DNA from: Rhodococcus koreensis
GTDB lineage: Bacteria; Actinomycetota; Actinomycetes; Mycobacteriales; Mycobacteriaceae
Direction of reading: 5' to 3'
Assembly (NCBI RefSeq): GCF_900105905.1
Contig: NZ_FNSV01000005.1
Span: 8,211,501 to 8,275,500, forward strand
DNA: 64,000 nt
The position numbers and the translations under genes were made by a program. Under the pieces are notes generated by a model. That model did not search any database. It was not told the DNA's origin and was given only the letters and a program-made list of their open reading frames with translations. Each line of letters opens with the position of its first letter. Within the stretch, counting starts at the first letter, position 1. Below are positions 16,071 through 24,748 of the stretch, piece by piece.

Positions 16071-16118
16071 ACCCGTGAGTACTTCTCAACCGCCGGCGGT
16101 TGAGAAGTACTCACGGGT
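16071..16118. terminator. Perfect 48-bp palindrome between nadC and lysE-like gene
   Basis: Two exactly complementary 24-nt halves beginning ACCCGTGAGTACTT. It lies between convergent genes, its last base belonging to the stop codon of the minus-strand transporter. It shares the outer CCCGTGAGTACTT arm with 4504-4549. Likely a bidirectional terminator belonging to an intergenic repeat family. Confidence 0.65.
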
Positions 16119-16747
16119 CAGACGGCACGGCGAATGGTCGCGAGGAACGTGGCCGCCACGAAGAACAACCCGGAGAACGTCCGGTTGGTGGCCCGCTGCT
16201 GGCGCGGTGAACGCATCAGCCGCAGGACCTTCGACGCCAGGCCGGTGTAGCCGGTCATGACGGCGACGTCGACCGCGACCATGGTGGCGGCGATGATCAG
16301 GTATTGGGGGAGCAGCGGCGCCGACGGGGTGATGAACTGCGGGAGCACCGCAAGCATGAAGACGACGGCCTTCGGGTTGCTGGCGTTGACGAGGAAACCG
16401 CGCAGCGTCATCGCGGGCCCGCTGGTCTCGGCGACCTCGCCGTCGACGCCGGACACATCGGTCACGCTCGCCCGCCACTGCCGGACGCCGAGAAACACCA
16501 GGTACGCGACGCCGAACCACTTGATCACCGTGAACGCGAGGGTCGAGTTCGCGAGCAGCGCCCCGAGCCCCGCGGCGACCACCGCGATCTGCAACAGCAA
16601 CCCCAGCTGGAGACCGGCGATGTTCCAGTAGCCGCGCCGCAACCCGAATCGCATTCCGGTGGCCATCGACGCGATCGCGCCCGCACCCGGCGACAGGCTG
16701 ATCACGCAGGACGCCCCGAGCACTGCACACCACATCTGCCACGACAC
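16118..16747 (-). CDS. LysE/RhtB-family amino acid exporter
   Basis: A 209-residue membrane protein with the LysE pattern: an N-terminal helix with SLSPGAGAIASMATGMRFGLRRG, further helices (LGLLLQIAVVAAGLGALL; WFGVAYLVFLGVRQWRAS), a central hydrophilic stretch, then LRGFLVNASNPKAVVFMLAVLPQF and two C-terminal helices. The family exports basic or small amino acids or their analogues; the specificity here is not visible. The GTG at 16747 lacks a good ribosome site, and an ATG four codons later is possible. It lies 33 nt after the GH1 gene in the same direction. Confidence 0.85.
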   Translation of the reverse strand: MSWQMWCAVLGASCVISLSPGAGAIASMATGMRFGLRRGYWNIAGLQLGLLLQIAVVAAGLGALLANSTLAFTVIKWFGVAYLVFLGVRQWRASVTDVSGVDGEVAETSGPAMTLRGFLVNASNPKAVVFMLAVLPQFITPSAPLLPQYLIIAATMVAVDVAVMTGYTGLASKVLRLMRSPRQQRATNRTFSGLFFVAATFLATIRRAV

Positions 16748-16780
16748 GAGCTGATCGTACGTCGCGTCCCGGTGTTCCCG

Positions 16781-18058
16781 TTACGGGGGATTCGTGCAGC
16801 TGAGGGGCGGATCGACGAGGGAACAGATTCCGGCGCGACGGCCCGGTTCGTAGCCGGGCGGGAGCCCGTTCGCGACGACGTCCCGGTAGGCCGCCACCGC
16901 ATCGGTCGGCCGCCGCGTGAGGGTGGGATCGGTCAGAGCGTCGACGGTGAACAGGCCGAACCGGGGACGGAACGTGCCCCACTCGTAGTTGTCGGTGATC
17001 GACCAGTAGTTGTATCCGATCACCGGTGCGCCGTCGGCTCGCGCCCGCTCCATCCAGTAGAGGTGATCGCGGAGATGATCGGACCGGGTGTAGCCGTCCG
17101 GGCGGGGTTTCCCGTCGTCGGTGGGCATGCCGTTCTCCACGACGTACAGCGGTAGTCCCGGGAACTTGCGGGTGTACCGCATCAGGGCGTGGTAGATGCC
17201 GTCCGGTTGGGGACTGATGTCGTAGAACGCGTCGGTGATCGCGCTCACCGCGGTGAGGTTGTCGAGGGAGAGGCCGTAGTAGTAGTCGACGCCGAGGAAG
17301 TCGAGTTTGTCGCGGACGCGGTCGACGAATGTGGTGTCGAGCGCGTCCATGGCGGCCGGGACGTACGCGAGATTGCTGCTGACCCGGGCGCCCGGGTCGT
17401 TCTCGTGGATCAGGTCGTAGGCGCGGCGGTGGACCTCGACGAGCCGGTCGAGCATCCGCGGCGCCCGGTCGGGGCCGATGCCGCCGAACGACAGCTCCTT
17501 CTGCACGTACACGGTCGGCTCGTTGATCGTGATCCAGAGCGCGCCCACACCGGAATAGCGCTCGATCACCTTCTGCGCGTTCGCGAGCCAGTCGTCGACG
17601 ATCTCCGGGTTCGCCCACCCTCCCCGGTCGGCGACCCATCCGGGGTACACCCAGTGGTCGAGGGTGATCATCGGGGTCATGCCGCGGCCGGTGATCTCGC
17701 GGACGACGTCGTCGTAGTACCGCAGCTCGGTCTCGTCCCACACGCCCGGCGCGGGCTGCAGGCGCGCCCACTCGACGCCGAACCGGAAGACGTCGACACC
17801 CAGGTCCGCTGCGCTTGTGATGTCCTCGGCGTACCGGTGCCGGAAGTCGACGGAGGTGCCGATCACGTCGTGGGTGCGGCCGGAGTCGGAATACCGCCGC
17901 CAGTTGCTGTCCGGGGAGGAACCCTCCGACTGGAACCCGGACGTCGCCACACCCCACAGGAAGTCGTCGGGGAGCGGGGCGGCGTGCACCGCGGCGGCGG
18001 GGCTCAGCAAGCACAGCAGGACCGCGCCGGCACCCAGGAGTCGCGTGGGAGTCCGCAC
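16781..18058 (-). CDS. Secreted glycoside hydrolase family 1 protein (beta-glucosidase-like)
   Basis: A 425-residue protein with an N-terminal signal peptide (RLLGAGAVLLCLLSPAAAVHA). The mature part begins LPDDFLWGVATSGFQSEG, the standard GH1 entry. The acid/base Glu180 is in TINEP and the nucleophile Glu308 in VVENG; GYNYWSITDNYEWGTFRPRFGLF near the end is also typical. Most actinobacterial GH1 enzymes are cytoplasmic, so the export signal is notable. The C-terminus carries a Cys pair (GICSLVDPPLSC) that may form a disulfide outside the cell. Substrate unknown. Confidence 0.87.
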   Translation of the reverse strand: MRTPTRLLGAGAVLLCLLSPAAAVHAAPLPDDFLWGVATSGFQSEGSSPDSNWRRYSDSGRTHDVIGTSVDFRHRYAEDITSAADLGVDVFRFGVEWARLQPAPGVWDETELRYYDDVVREITGRGMTPMITLDHWVYPGWVADRGGWANPEIVDDWLANAQKVIERYSGVGALWITINEPTVYVQKELSFGGIGPDRAPRMLDRLVEVHRRAYDLIHENDPGARVSSNLAYVPAAMDALDTTFVDRVRDKLDFLGVDYYYGLSLDNLTAVSAITDAFYDISPQPDGIYHALMRYTRKFPGLPLYVVENGMPTDDGKPRPDGYTRSDHLRDHLYWMERARADGAPVIGYNYWSITDNYEWGTFRPRFGLFTVDALTDPTLTRRPTDAVAAYRDVVANGLPPGYEPGRRAGICSLVDPPLSCTNPP

Positions 18059-18106
18059 CGGCCGAACAGTAGCGGAAACGCTGTCCCGAGTGCGCCGATT
18101 GGGGGA

Positions 18107-18134
18107 TACTGGCGAGTAGGACTACCCGCCAGTA
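18107..18134. promoter_or_regulatory. Palindrome upstream of acyl-CoA dehydrogenase, candidate operator
   Basis: A 28-bp inverted repeat centred at 18120/18121, 12 of 14 positions matching, with outer arms TACTGGCG and CGCCAGTA. It touches the ribosome site of the next gene. It resembles operators of TetR-type lipid regulators; no regulator gene is adjacent. Confidence 0.45.
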
Positions 18135-18145
18135 GGAGGCGCGTC

Positions 18146-20089
18146 ATGGTCGACACCTCAGCTCCGAAGGTCACCGAGGAAGAAGCACGAGCAGTCGCAG
18201 AGGAGGCGAGGGAATCCGGCTGGGACAAACCCTCCTTCGCGAAAGAACTGTTTCTCGGACGGTTCCGGCTGGATCTGGTTCATCCCTTCCCACGGCCGGC
18301 TGCCGAGGACGCCGCCAAGGCCGAAGAATTCCTCGTTCGCCTCCACGCATACTGCGAGGAGATGGACGGCAGTGTCATCGAATCGCAGTCCCGCATTCCC
18401 GACGAATACGTCCGCGGCCTCGCCGACCTCGGGTGCTTCGGCCTGAAGATCTCGGAGGAGTACGGCGGCCTCGGACTCTCCCAGGTCGCGTACAACCGGG
18501 CGTTGATGCTCGTCGCGTCGGTGCACCCGAGCCTCGGCGCGCTGCTGTCGGCCCATCAGTCGATCGGCGTCCCCGAACCGCTCAAGCTGGCCGGCACCCC
18601 GGAGCAGAAGCGCGAATTCCTGCCGCGCTGCGCCCGCGGCGCCATCTCCGCGTTCCTGCTCACCGAACCCGACGTCGGGTCCGACCCGGCGCGGCTGGCG
18701 TCCTCGGCGGTACCCATCGAGGGCGGTGCCGCCTACGAACTGGACGGCGTGAAGCTGTGGACGACCAACGGCGTCGTCGCGGAACTGCTCGTCGTCATGG
18801 CGCGGGTACCGAAGAGCGAAGGCCATCGCGGCGGCATCTCCGCCTTCGTCGTCGAGGCGGACACCCCGGGAATCACCGTGGAACGGCGCAACGCGTTCAT
18901 GGGACTGCACGGGATCGAGAACGGTGTCACCCGTATGTACAAGGTGCGCGTTCCGCGGGAGAACCTGATCGGGCGGGAGGGCGACGGATTGAAAATCGCA
19001 CTCACCACCCTCAACGCCGGCCGGCTGGCGATTCCGGCGATGTGTGCGGGCGCAGGCAAGTGGTCGCTGAAGATCGCCCGCGAATGGTCCGGTGTCCGCG
19101 TCCAGTGGGGCAAAGCCATCGCCGAGCATGCGGCCGTCGCCAACAAGCTGTCGTTCATGGCCGCGACCACGTACGCGCTCGAGGCGGTCGTGGACCTGTC
19201 GGCGCAGATGAACGACGAGGGTCGCAACGACATCCGGATCGAGGCGGCGCTCGCCAAACTGTGGTCGTCCGAGATGGCCTGCGTCATCTCCGACGAGCTG
19301 ATCCAGATCCGCGGCGGTCGCGGATACGAGACAGCGGCGTCGCTGGCCGCCCGCGGTGAACGGGCGGTGCCGGTGGAGCAGCTGGACCGCGACCTGCGCA
19401 TCAACCGGATCTTCGAGGGGTCCAGCGAGATCATGCGGTTGCTGGTCGCGCGCGAGGCCGTGGACGCGCACCTCACAGCGGCGGGCGATCTCGCCGACCC
19501 GCACGCCGACACCGGTGCGAAGGCCCGGGCGGCGGCCAAGGCGAGCGGCTTCTACGCGAAGTGGCTGCCGCAACTCGTGGCGGGCAAGGGACAGGTGCCG
19601 ACGTCGTTCGGCGAATTCGGCGTCCTGGCCAAGCACCTGCGTTTCGTCGAACGGCACTCCCGCAAGCTGGCCCGCTCCACGTTCTACGGAATGGCCCGGT
19701 GGCAGGCTGCCCTGGAGAAGCAGCAGGGCTTCCTCGGCCGGGTCGTCGACATCGGCGCCGAACTGTTCGCGATGTCCGCCACCTGCGTCAAGGCGGAGAT
19801 GCAGCGGGAGGAGAACGAGGCCGAGGGCGCCGCGGCCTACGAACTCGCCGACGTGTTCTGCCGACAGGCGGCGCTGCGGGTCGAGAAGTTGTTCGACGGT
19901 CTGTGGCACAACACCGACGACGCCGACAAGCAGGTCGCGCGCTCGATCCTCGAAGGACGGTACGCGTGGCTGGAGCGGGGAGTGGTCGACCCCAGCGAAG
20001 GCACCGGCCCCTGGATCACCGAGTGGACGCCCGGCGCGTCGACCGAGGAGAACCTGGCGAGGAGGTTCCTGCACTCGACCCGTCTCTAG
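18146..20089 (+). CDS. Acyl-CoA dehydrogenase (long FadE type)
   Basis: A 647-residue flavoprotein, about 250 residues longer than ordinary acyl-CoA dehydrogenases. The dehydrogenase core is in residues ~60-450: FLLTEPDVGSDPARL and KLWTTNGVVAE (flavin region), and a C-terminal core ending DRDLRINRIFEGSSEIMR. A further ~170-residue helical extension follows. Long forms such as mycobacterial FadE10 are similar in size. The ATG follows GTAGGAGG. It probably catalyses the first oxidation of acyl-CoA beta-oxidation or a related branched substrate; the exact substrate is not visible. A strong hairpin follows at 20133. Confidence 0.88.
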   Translation: MVDTSAPKVTEEEARAVAEEARESGWDKPSFAKELFLGRFRLDLVHPFPRPAAEDAAKAEEFLVRLHAYCEEMDGSVIESQSRIPDEYVRGLADLGCFGLKISEEYGGLGLSQVAYNRALMLVASVHPSLGALLSAHQSIGVPEPLKLAGTPEQKREFLPRCARGAISAFLLTEPDVGSDPARLASSAVPIEGGAAYELDGVKLWTTNGVVAELLVVMARVPKSEGHRGGISAFVVEADTPGITVERRNAFMGLHGIENGVTRMYKVRVPRENLIGREGDGLKIALTTLNAGRLAIPAMCAGAGKWSLKIAREWSGVRVQWGKAIAEHAAVANKLSFMAATTYALEAVVDLSAQMNDEGRNDIRIEAALAKLWSSEMACVISDELIQIRGGRGYETAASLAARGERAVPVEQLDRDLRINRIFEGSSEIMRLLVAREAVDAHLTAAGDLADPHADTGAKARAAAKASGFYAKWLPQLVAGKGQVPTSFGEFGVLAKHLRFVERHSRKLARSTFYGMARWQAALEKQQGFLGRVVDIGAELFAMSATCVKAEMQREENEAEGAAAYELADVFCRQAALRVEKLFDGLWHNTDDADKQVARSILEGRYAWLERGVVDPSEGTGPWITEWTPGASTEENLARRFLHSTRL

Positions 20090-20132
20090 GCCGCCGGATT
20101 CCCGCGGCCGGGACGACGCGCAGCACAGTGCG

Positions 20133-20161
20133 GCACCCGCCGGCGTCACGCCGGCGGGTGC
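20133..20161 (+). terminator. Hairpin after acyl-CoA dehydrogenase
   Basis: 13-bp perfect arms (GCACCCGCCGGCG / complement) with a 3-nt loop, 44 nt after the stop, followed by TGTTG. A second small hairpin (CCGGTCGG-N3-CCGACCGG) follows at ~20192-20210. Confidence 0.65.
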
Positions 20162-20234
20162 TGTTGCATGCGCGGCCACCGAACTTGAAACCCGGTCGGC
20201 CGCCGACCGGTGAAAACGGGGTGCGCCTATCCTG

Positions 20235-20290
20235 GATAATCGGTGTCGAGCCCTGTTCTCCGCAGAACAGTCCGCTCGTCCGAGACACCG
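20235..20290 (+). promoter_or_regulatory. Probable his operon promoter -10 and nested leader hairpin
   Basis: GATAAT at 20235-20240 with upstream TG (extended -10 form). Just after it are nested inverted repeats: outer CGGTGTC (20240-20246) with GACACCG (20284-20290), inner CTGTTCT (20253) with AGAACAG (20264). Transcription would begin at ~20247, so the outer arm may be DNA-level only. No run of histidine codons is present, so classical attenuation is unlikely. Confidence 0.4.
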
Positions 20291-20319
20291 TGTCCCGACA
20301 GTCGCAGAGAGGACCTCTC

Positions 20320-21642
20320 ATGCTCGCCCGCACCGACCTTCGTGGTCGTACCCCTTCCACGGCCGAACTTCGCGCCGCACTTCCTCGAGGTGGAGTGGAT
20401 GTGGACGCGGTCCTGCATCAGGTTCGCCCCGTCGTCGAGGCGGTCCGTGAACGCGGCGCCGACGCCGCCCTCGAATTCAGTGAGAAGTTCGACGGCGTCC
20501 GCCCCGCGCAGGTGCGGGTGCCGCAGGCCGAGCTGGACCGCGCCCTCCACGAACTCGACCCCGCAGTCCGCGCCGCCCTCGAGGTCGCGATCGAACGCAC
20601 CCGCAAGGTCCACGCCGACCAGCGCCGCACCGACACCACCACCGAGGTCGTCCCGGGTGGCACCGTCACCGAACGGTGGGTGCCCGTCGACCGCGTCGGG
20701 CTGTACGTCCCCGGCGGCAACGCCGTCTACCCGTCCAGCGTCGTGATGAACGTGGTGCCCGCGCAGGCCGCCGGCGTCCGCTCGCTCGTGGTGGCGTCGC
20801 CACCGCAGTCCGAGTTCGGCGGTCTGCCGCACCCGACCATCCTCGCCGCGGCCGCCCTGCTGGGTGTCGACGAGGTGTGGGCCGTCGGCGGCGGTCAGGC
20901 CGTCGCCCTGCTCACCTACGGCGGCACCGACACGAACGGTGCCGAACTCGCCCCCGTCGACCTCATCACCGGCCCCGGCAACATCTACGTGACCGCCGCA
21001 AAGCGCCTCTGCCGCGGCCTGGTCGGCATCGACGCCGAGGCGGGCCCCACCGAGATCGCGATCCTCGCCGACCACACCGCCGACCCGGTGCACGTCGCCG
21101 CCGACATGATCAGCCAGGCCGAGCACGACGTGATGGCCGCCAGCGTGCTCGTCACGTCCAGCGTCGAACTCGCCGACGCCGTCGACACCGCCCTGGCCGC
21201 GCAGCTCGAGATCACCAAGCACAAGGAGCGCGTCACCGCCGCGCTGTCCGGCACCCAATCGGGCACCGTCCTGGTCTCCGACGTCGAGGCCGGGCTGCGG
21301 GTGGTCAACGCGTACGCCGCCGAGCACCTCGAGATCCAGACCGAGAACGCCACCGCCGTCGCCGCGAAGGTGACCAGTGCGGGCGCGGTGTTCGTCGGGC
21401 CGTGGGCGCCGGTCAGCCTCGGCGACTACTGCGCCGGGTCCAACCACGTCCTGCCCACCGCGGGCTGCGCCCGGCACTCCTCGGGCCTGAGCGTGCAGAC
21501 GTTCCTGCGCGGCATCCACGTGGTCGACTACTCCGAATCCGCGCTGAAGGAGGTCTCCGGCCACGTCATCACCCTCGCGAACGCCGAGGACCTGCCCGCG
21601 CACGGTGAGGCCGTGCGGCTGCGGTTCGAGGCGCTGCGGTGA
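20320..21642 (+). CDS. hisD: Histidinol dehydrogenase
   Basis: A 440-residue zinc enzyme oxidising L-histidinol to L-histidine with NAD, the last step of the pathway. The family segment DLITGPGNIYVTAAKRLCRG, then GPTEIAILAD and SQAEHD, is clear; GLSVQTFLRGIHVVDY near the end also fits. The ATG at 20320 follows AGAGAGGA. This is the first gene of the his operon. Its stop overlaps the hisC GTG by 4 nt. Confidence 0.97.
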   Translation: MLARTDLRGRTPSTAELRAALPRGGVDVDAVLHQVRPVVEAVRERGADAALEFSEKFDGVRPAQVRVPQAELDRALHELDPAVRAALEVAIERTRKVHADQRRTDTTTEVVPGGTVTERWVPVDRVGLYVPGGNAVYPSSVVMNVVPAQAAGVRSLVVASPPQSEFGGLPHPTILAAAALLGVDEVWAVGGGQAVALLTYGGTDTNGAELAPVDLITGPGNIYVTAAKRLCRGLVGIDAEAGPTEIAILADHTADPVHVAADMISQAEHDVMAASVLVTSSVELADAVDTALAAQLEITKHKERVTAALSGTQSGTVLVSDVEAGLRVVNAYAAEHLEIQTENATAVAAKVTSAGAVFVGPWAPVSLGDYCAGSNHVLPTAGCARHSSGLSVQTFLRGIHVVDYSESALKEVSGHVITLANAEDLPAHGEAVRLRFEALR

Positions 21643-22781
21643 CCGCCGCGAACGTGCCCGGTTCGTCGATCGGGGTCGACGCCCTGCCGATCCGGGAGAA
21701 TCTGCGCGGCAAGTCGGCGTACGGGGCGCCGCAGCTGACGGTCCCCGTTCAGCTGAACACCAACGAGAACCCGCACCCGCCGACGAAGGCGCTCGTCGAC
21801 GACGTCGCGGAGTCCGTGCGGGAGGCCGCACGCGAACTGCACCGCTACCCGGACCGCGACGCGGTGGCGCTGCGCACCGACCTCGCCGCGTACCTCGTTC
21901 GCCAGACCGGGGTGCCGGTCACGGTCGACAACGTGTGGGCGGCCAACGGGTCCAACGAGATCCTGCAGCAGCTGCTGCAGGCGTTCGGCGGTCCCGGTCG
22001 CAGCGCGATGGGATTCGTGCCGTCGTACTCGATGCACCCGATCATCGCGGACGGCACCGAGACCGAGTGGCTGCCGATCTTCCGGCGCGCCGACTTCGCG
22101 CTCGACGTGGAGGCCGCGACCGCGGCGATCGCCGAACGCAGGCCCGACGTCGTGTTCGTCACCAGCCCCAACAACCCGACCGGGCACAGCGTCGGCATCG
22201 CGGAACTGCGCCGTGTCCTCGACGCCGCGCCCGGCATCGTGATCGTCGACGAGGCGTACGCCGAATTCTCCGACGCACCGAGCGCCCTGACGCTGATCGA
22301 CGAGTACCCGTCGAAGCTGGTGGTGTCGCGGACGATGAGCAAGGCGTTCGCGTTCGCCGGCGGCAGGCTCGGATACCTCGCGGCCGCACCGGCATTCATC
22401 GAGGCGCTGCTCCTGGTCCGGCTGCCGTACCACCTGTCGGTGGTCACGCAGGCCGCTGCCCGCGCGGCGTTGCGGCACGCGAACGAGACGCTCGGCAGCG
22501 TACACGCCCTCGCGGCGGAGCGGGTGCGGGTGTCGAAGGCATTGGAGGACACGGGTTTCCACGTCATCCCCAGCGACGCGAACTTCATCCTGTTCGGTGA
22601 GTTCACCGACAGTGCCCGAGCCTGGCAGGCCTACCTCGACCGCGGAGTGCTGATCCGGGACGTCGGGATCCCCGGATACCTGCGCGCCACCGTCGGGCTG
22701 GCCTCCGAGAACGACGCCTTCATCGTGGCGAGCGACGAGATCGCCTCCACCGAACTCACCAGCTCAGGAGACCGAGGATGA
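21639..22781 (+). CDS. hisC: Histidinol-phosphate aminotransferase
   Basis: A 380-residue class I/II PLP aminotransferase making histidinol phosphate. The PLP lysine is Lys235 in SRTMSKAFAFAGGRLGY. Other signatures are LNTNENPHPP near the N-terminus, the ANGSNEIL phosphate-binding region, SPNNPTG and VDEAYAEF. The GTG start overlaps hisD and the stop overlaps the hisB ATG, each by 4 nt. Some homologues also act on aromatic amino acids; the his context supports the main role. Confidence 0.96.
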   Translation: MTAANVPGSSIGVDALPIRENLRGKSAYGAPQLTVPVQLNTNENPHPPTKALVDDVAESVREAARELHRYPDRDAVALRTDLAAYLVRQTGVPVTVDNVWAANGSNEILQQLLQAFGGPGRSAMGFVPSYSMHPIIADGTETEWLPIFRRADFALDVEAATAAIAERRPDVVFVTSPNNPTGHSVGIAELRRVLDAAPGIVIVDEAYAEFSDAPSALTLIDEYPSKLVVSRTMSKAFAFAGGRLGYLAAAPAFIEALLLVRLPYHLSVVTQAAARAALRHANETLGSVHALAAERVRVSKALEDTGFHVIPSDANFILFGEFTDSARAWQAYLDRGVLIRDVGIPGYLRATVGLASENDAFIVASDEIASTELTSSGDRG

Positions 22782-23392
22782 CCGACCGCATCGCCCGCGT
22801 GGAGCGCACCACCAAGGAATCGAGCATCACCGTCGAACTGAACCTCGACGGCACCGGCATCGTCGACGTCTCCACCGGGGTTCCGTTCTTCGACCACATG
22901 CTGACCGCGCTCGGCTCCCACGCGAGTTTCGACCTCACCGTCCACGCGAAGGGCGACATCGAGATCGAGGCGCACCACACGGTCGAGGACACGTCGATCG
23001 TGCTCGGACAGGCGCTCGGGCAGGCCCTCGGCGACAAGAAGGGCATCCGCCGGTTCGGTGACGCGTTCATCCCGATGGACGAGACGCTCGCCCACGCGTC
23101 GGTCGACGTGTCCGGGCGACCGTACTGCGTCCACACCGGCGAACCCGAGCACCTGCTGCACGCCGTCATCGGCGGGTACCCGGGGGTGCCGTACGCGACC
23201 GTGATCAACCGGCACGTGTTCGAGTCGATCGCACTCAACGCGCGCATCGCCCTGCACGTGCGCGTGCTCTACGGGCGCGATCAGCACCACATCACCGAGG
23301 CCGAGTTCAAGGCCGTCGCCCGTGCACTGCGTGAGGCCGTCGAACCCGATCCCCGCGTCACGGGCGTGCCGTCCACCAAGGGCAGCCTGTGA
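22778..23392 (+). CDS. hisB: Imidazoleglycerol-phosphate dehydratase
   Basis: A 204-residue monofunctional dehydratase (no N-terminal phosphatase domain as in enterobacteria). Metal-binding histidine clusters FFDHMLTALGSHA, EIEAHHTVEDTSI, and later NRHVFESIA and GRDQHHITEAEFKA are present. It is translationally coupled to hisC by a 4-nt overlap. A small membrane protein gene follows after 13 nt. Confidence 0.97.
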   Translation: MTDRIARVERTTKESSITVELNLDGTGIVDVSTGVPFFDHMLTALGSHASFDLTVHAKGDIEIEAHHTVEDTSIVLGQALGQALGDKKGIRRFGDAFIPMDETLAHASVDVSGRPYCVHTGEPEHLLHAVIGGYPGVPYATVINRHVFESIALNARIALHVRVLYGRDQHHITEAEFKAVARALREAVEPDPRVTGVPSTKGSL

Positions 23393-23405
23393 ACCGGACG
23401 CATTC

Positions 23406-23558
23406 GTGAGCGTCGTCCTCGTCTACGTCCTGTTCATCGCCGCGGGTATCGCGGCGGGCGGCGCGTACTCCATGTGGAAGTTCAACAAACTGGCCTCGGG
23501 CGTGCTGCTGGCACTGGCGGTGCTGGCAGCCGTGGCGGGCGTTCTCAGGTTGCTGTAG
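23406..23558 (+). CDS. Small membrane protein (50 aa) in the his operon
   Basis: A 50-residue protein made of two hydrophobic helices (VVLVYVLFIAAGIAAGGAYS and a second from LASGVLLALAVLAAVAGVL) joined by a short MWKFNK turn. It starts at GTG 23406, and its TAG stop overlaps the MFS transporter GTG by one base (TAGTG), so translation is coupled. I do not recognise a named family. It may partner the transporter; that is inference from coupling alone. Confidence 0.6.
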   Translation: MSVVLVYVLFIAAGIAAGGAYSMWKFNKLASGVLLALAVLAAVAGVLRLL

Positions 23559-24739
23559 TGCCGGTCGCAGTGGGGGAGCGCCGCGGCCTGCTCCGCACCC
23601 GCGGTCTGCCCACCGCGATGGTGATGGGCGCCGCGGCGTTCGGCGGCTGGGCGGTGCTGCTGCCGGTGGTTCCGCTGATCGTCTCGCTGTCCGGCGGCTC
23701 GGACACTCTCGCCGGCAGCGTGACGGCCGTGTTCATGGCCGCGACCGTCGCCACCCAACTCGGCGTGCCCCGGCTCCTGCGTAGATGGGGGCACCGGTGG
23801 ATGCTCGCCGCGGGCTGCATGCTGCTGGGGCCGCCGTCGCTTCTCCTCCTGCTCTCCACCGAGGCGATCCCGGTGCTGGCGGTGTCGGCCGTCCGGGGAT
23901 CGGGCTTCGGCATGCTCACCGTCGCGAGCAGTGCGCTGGTCGCGGAACTCGTTCCGCGGCAGATGCTCGGCCGCGCGACGGGTGCACAGGGAATCGCGGT
24001 GGCCGCCGCGCAGATGGTCGGGTTGCCGGCGGGGCTCGCGATCATGGCGCACTGGTCCGCGACCCCCGTCTTCGTGATCGGCGCTCTCATTCCCGCGCTC
24101 GCGGTCGTCGCGGTCACGCGGCTCCCCGCGATCCACGCCCCCGCGGATCGCGCGTCGCACGATCGCATCCCGCTCGCCGCCGTGTTGACCCCGTGGCTGT
24201 CGATCGCGATCGTGGCGGCCGCGTTCGGCGGTCTGTCCAGCCTGCTGCCGATCGCGATCTCGGAGCGGGCGTCGCTCGCGGGGGTGATCCTCGCCGTGTC
24301 GAGCGGGGCGACGCTGATCGGGCGGTACGCCGCGGGATCGTTCTCCGACCGGCTCGGGGTGGGCCGTGCCCTGATTCCCGCCCTGACGTTCGTGTGCCTC
24401 GGCCTGGTCCTGTTCGCCGTCGCCGCGGCGGCAGCGGCGCCCGTGCCGCTGCTCGTGTGCGCGGCGCTGGCATTCGGGTTCGGGTTCGGTGCGGTGCAGA
24501 ACGAGTCGCTCGTCATGATCTTCACCGCCGCGGGACCGGCCCGATTCGGCTCGGCGAGCGCCGGATGGAACATCGGGTTCGACGCCGGCACCGGGTTCGG
24601 TTCCCTCGCGCTCGGAGCCGTCGCGTCGGTGGCCGGGTATTCCTGGGTGTTCGGGGTCGCGGCGACGGCGGTCGCGGTGGTCCCGGCCGCCGGAACGGTC
24701 GTCGGCCGCGCCCTCCGGCGTCGTTCGGCCGCCGGATAA
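23558..24739 (+). CDS. Major facilitator superfamily transporter inside the his operon
   Basis: A 393-residue protein with about 12 membrane helices in two halves, split by a central loop (TRLPAIHAPADRASHDRIPLA). Conserved MFS-type loops are visible (RLLRRWGHRW after helix 2; GRYAAGSFSDRLGVGRAL in the second half). It lies between hisB and hisH; the corresponding mycobacterial operon has no such gene from memory. Drug or metabolite efflux is typical of this type. The GTG overlaps the stop of the 50-aa protein. Substrate unknown. Confidence 0.82.
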   Translation: MPVAVGERRGLLRTRGLPTAMVMGAAAFGGWAVLLPVVPLIVSLSGGSDTLAGSVTAVFMAATVATQLGVPRLLRRWGHRWMLAAGCMLLGPPSLLLLLSTEAIPVLAVSAVRGSGFGMLTVASSALVAELVPRQMLGRATGAQGIAVAAAQMVGLPAGLAIMAHWSATPVFVIGALIPALAVVAVTRLPAIHAPADRASHDRIPLAAVLTPWLSIAIVAAAFGGLSSLLPIAISERASLAGVILAVSSGATLIGRYAAGSFSDRLGVGRALIPALTFVCLGLVLFAVAAAAAAPVPLLVCAALAFGFGFGAVQNESLVMIFTAAGPARFGSASAGWNIGFDAGTGFGSLALGAVASVAGYSWVFGVAATAVAVVPAAGTVVGRALRRRSAAG

Positions 24740-24742
24740 GGT
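24737..24742 (+). promoter_or_regulatory. -10-like box before hisH
   Basis: TAAGGT ends 6 nt before the hisH ATG; no ribosome site is seen between. Suggests an internal leaderless promoter. Confidence 0.35.
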
Positions 24743-24748
24743 TGTGTC

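Noticed and set aside
18158..20179. A 673-codon minus-strand frame opposite the acyl-CoA dehydrogenase
   Set aside because: Composition is that of a frame shadow; the plus-strand gene has complete motifs.
20235..20319. Histidine attenuator upstream of hisD
   Set aside because: No short frame with a run of His codons; the nested repeats do not form terminator/antiterminator alternatives.
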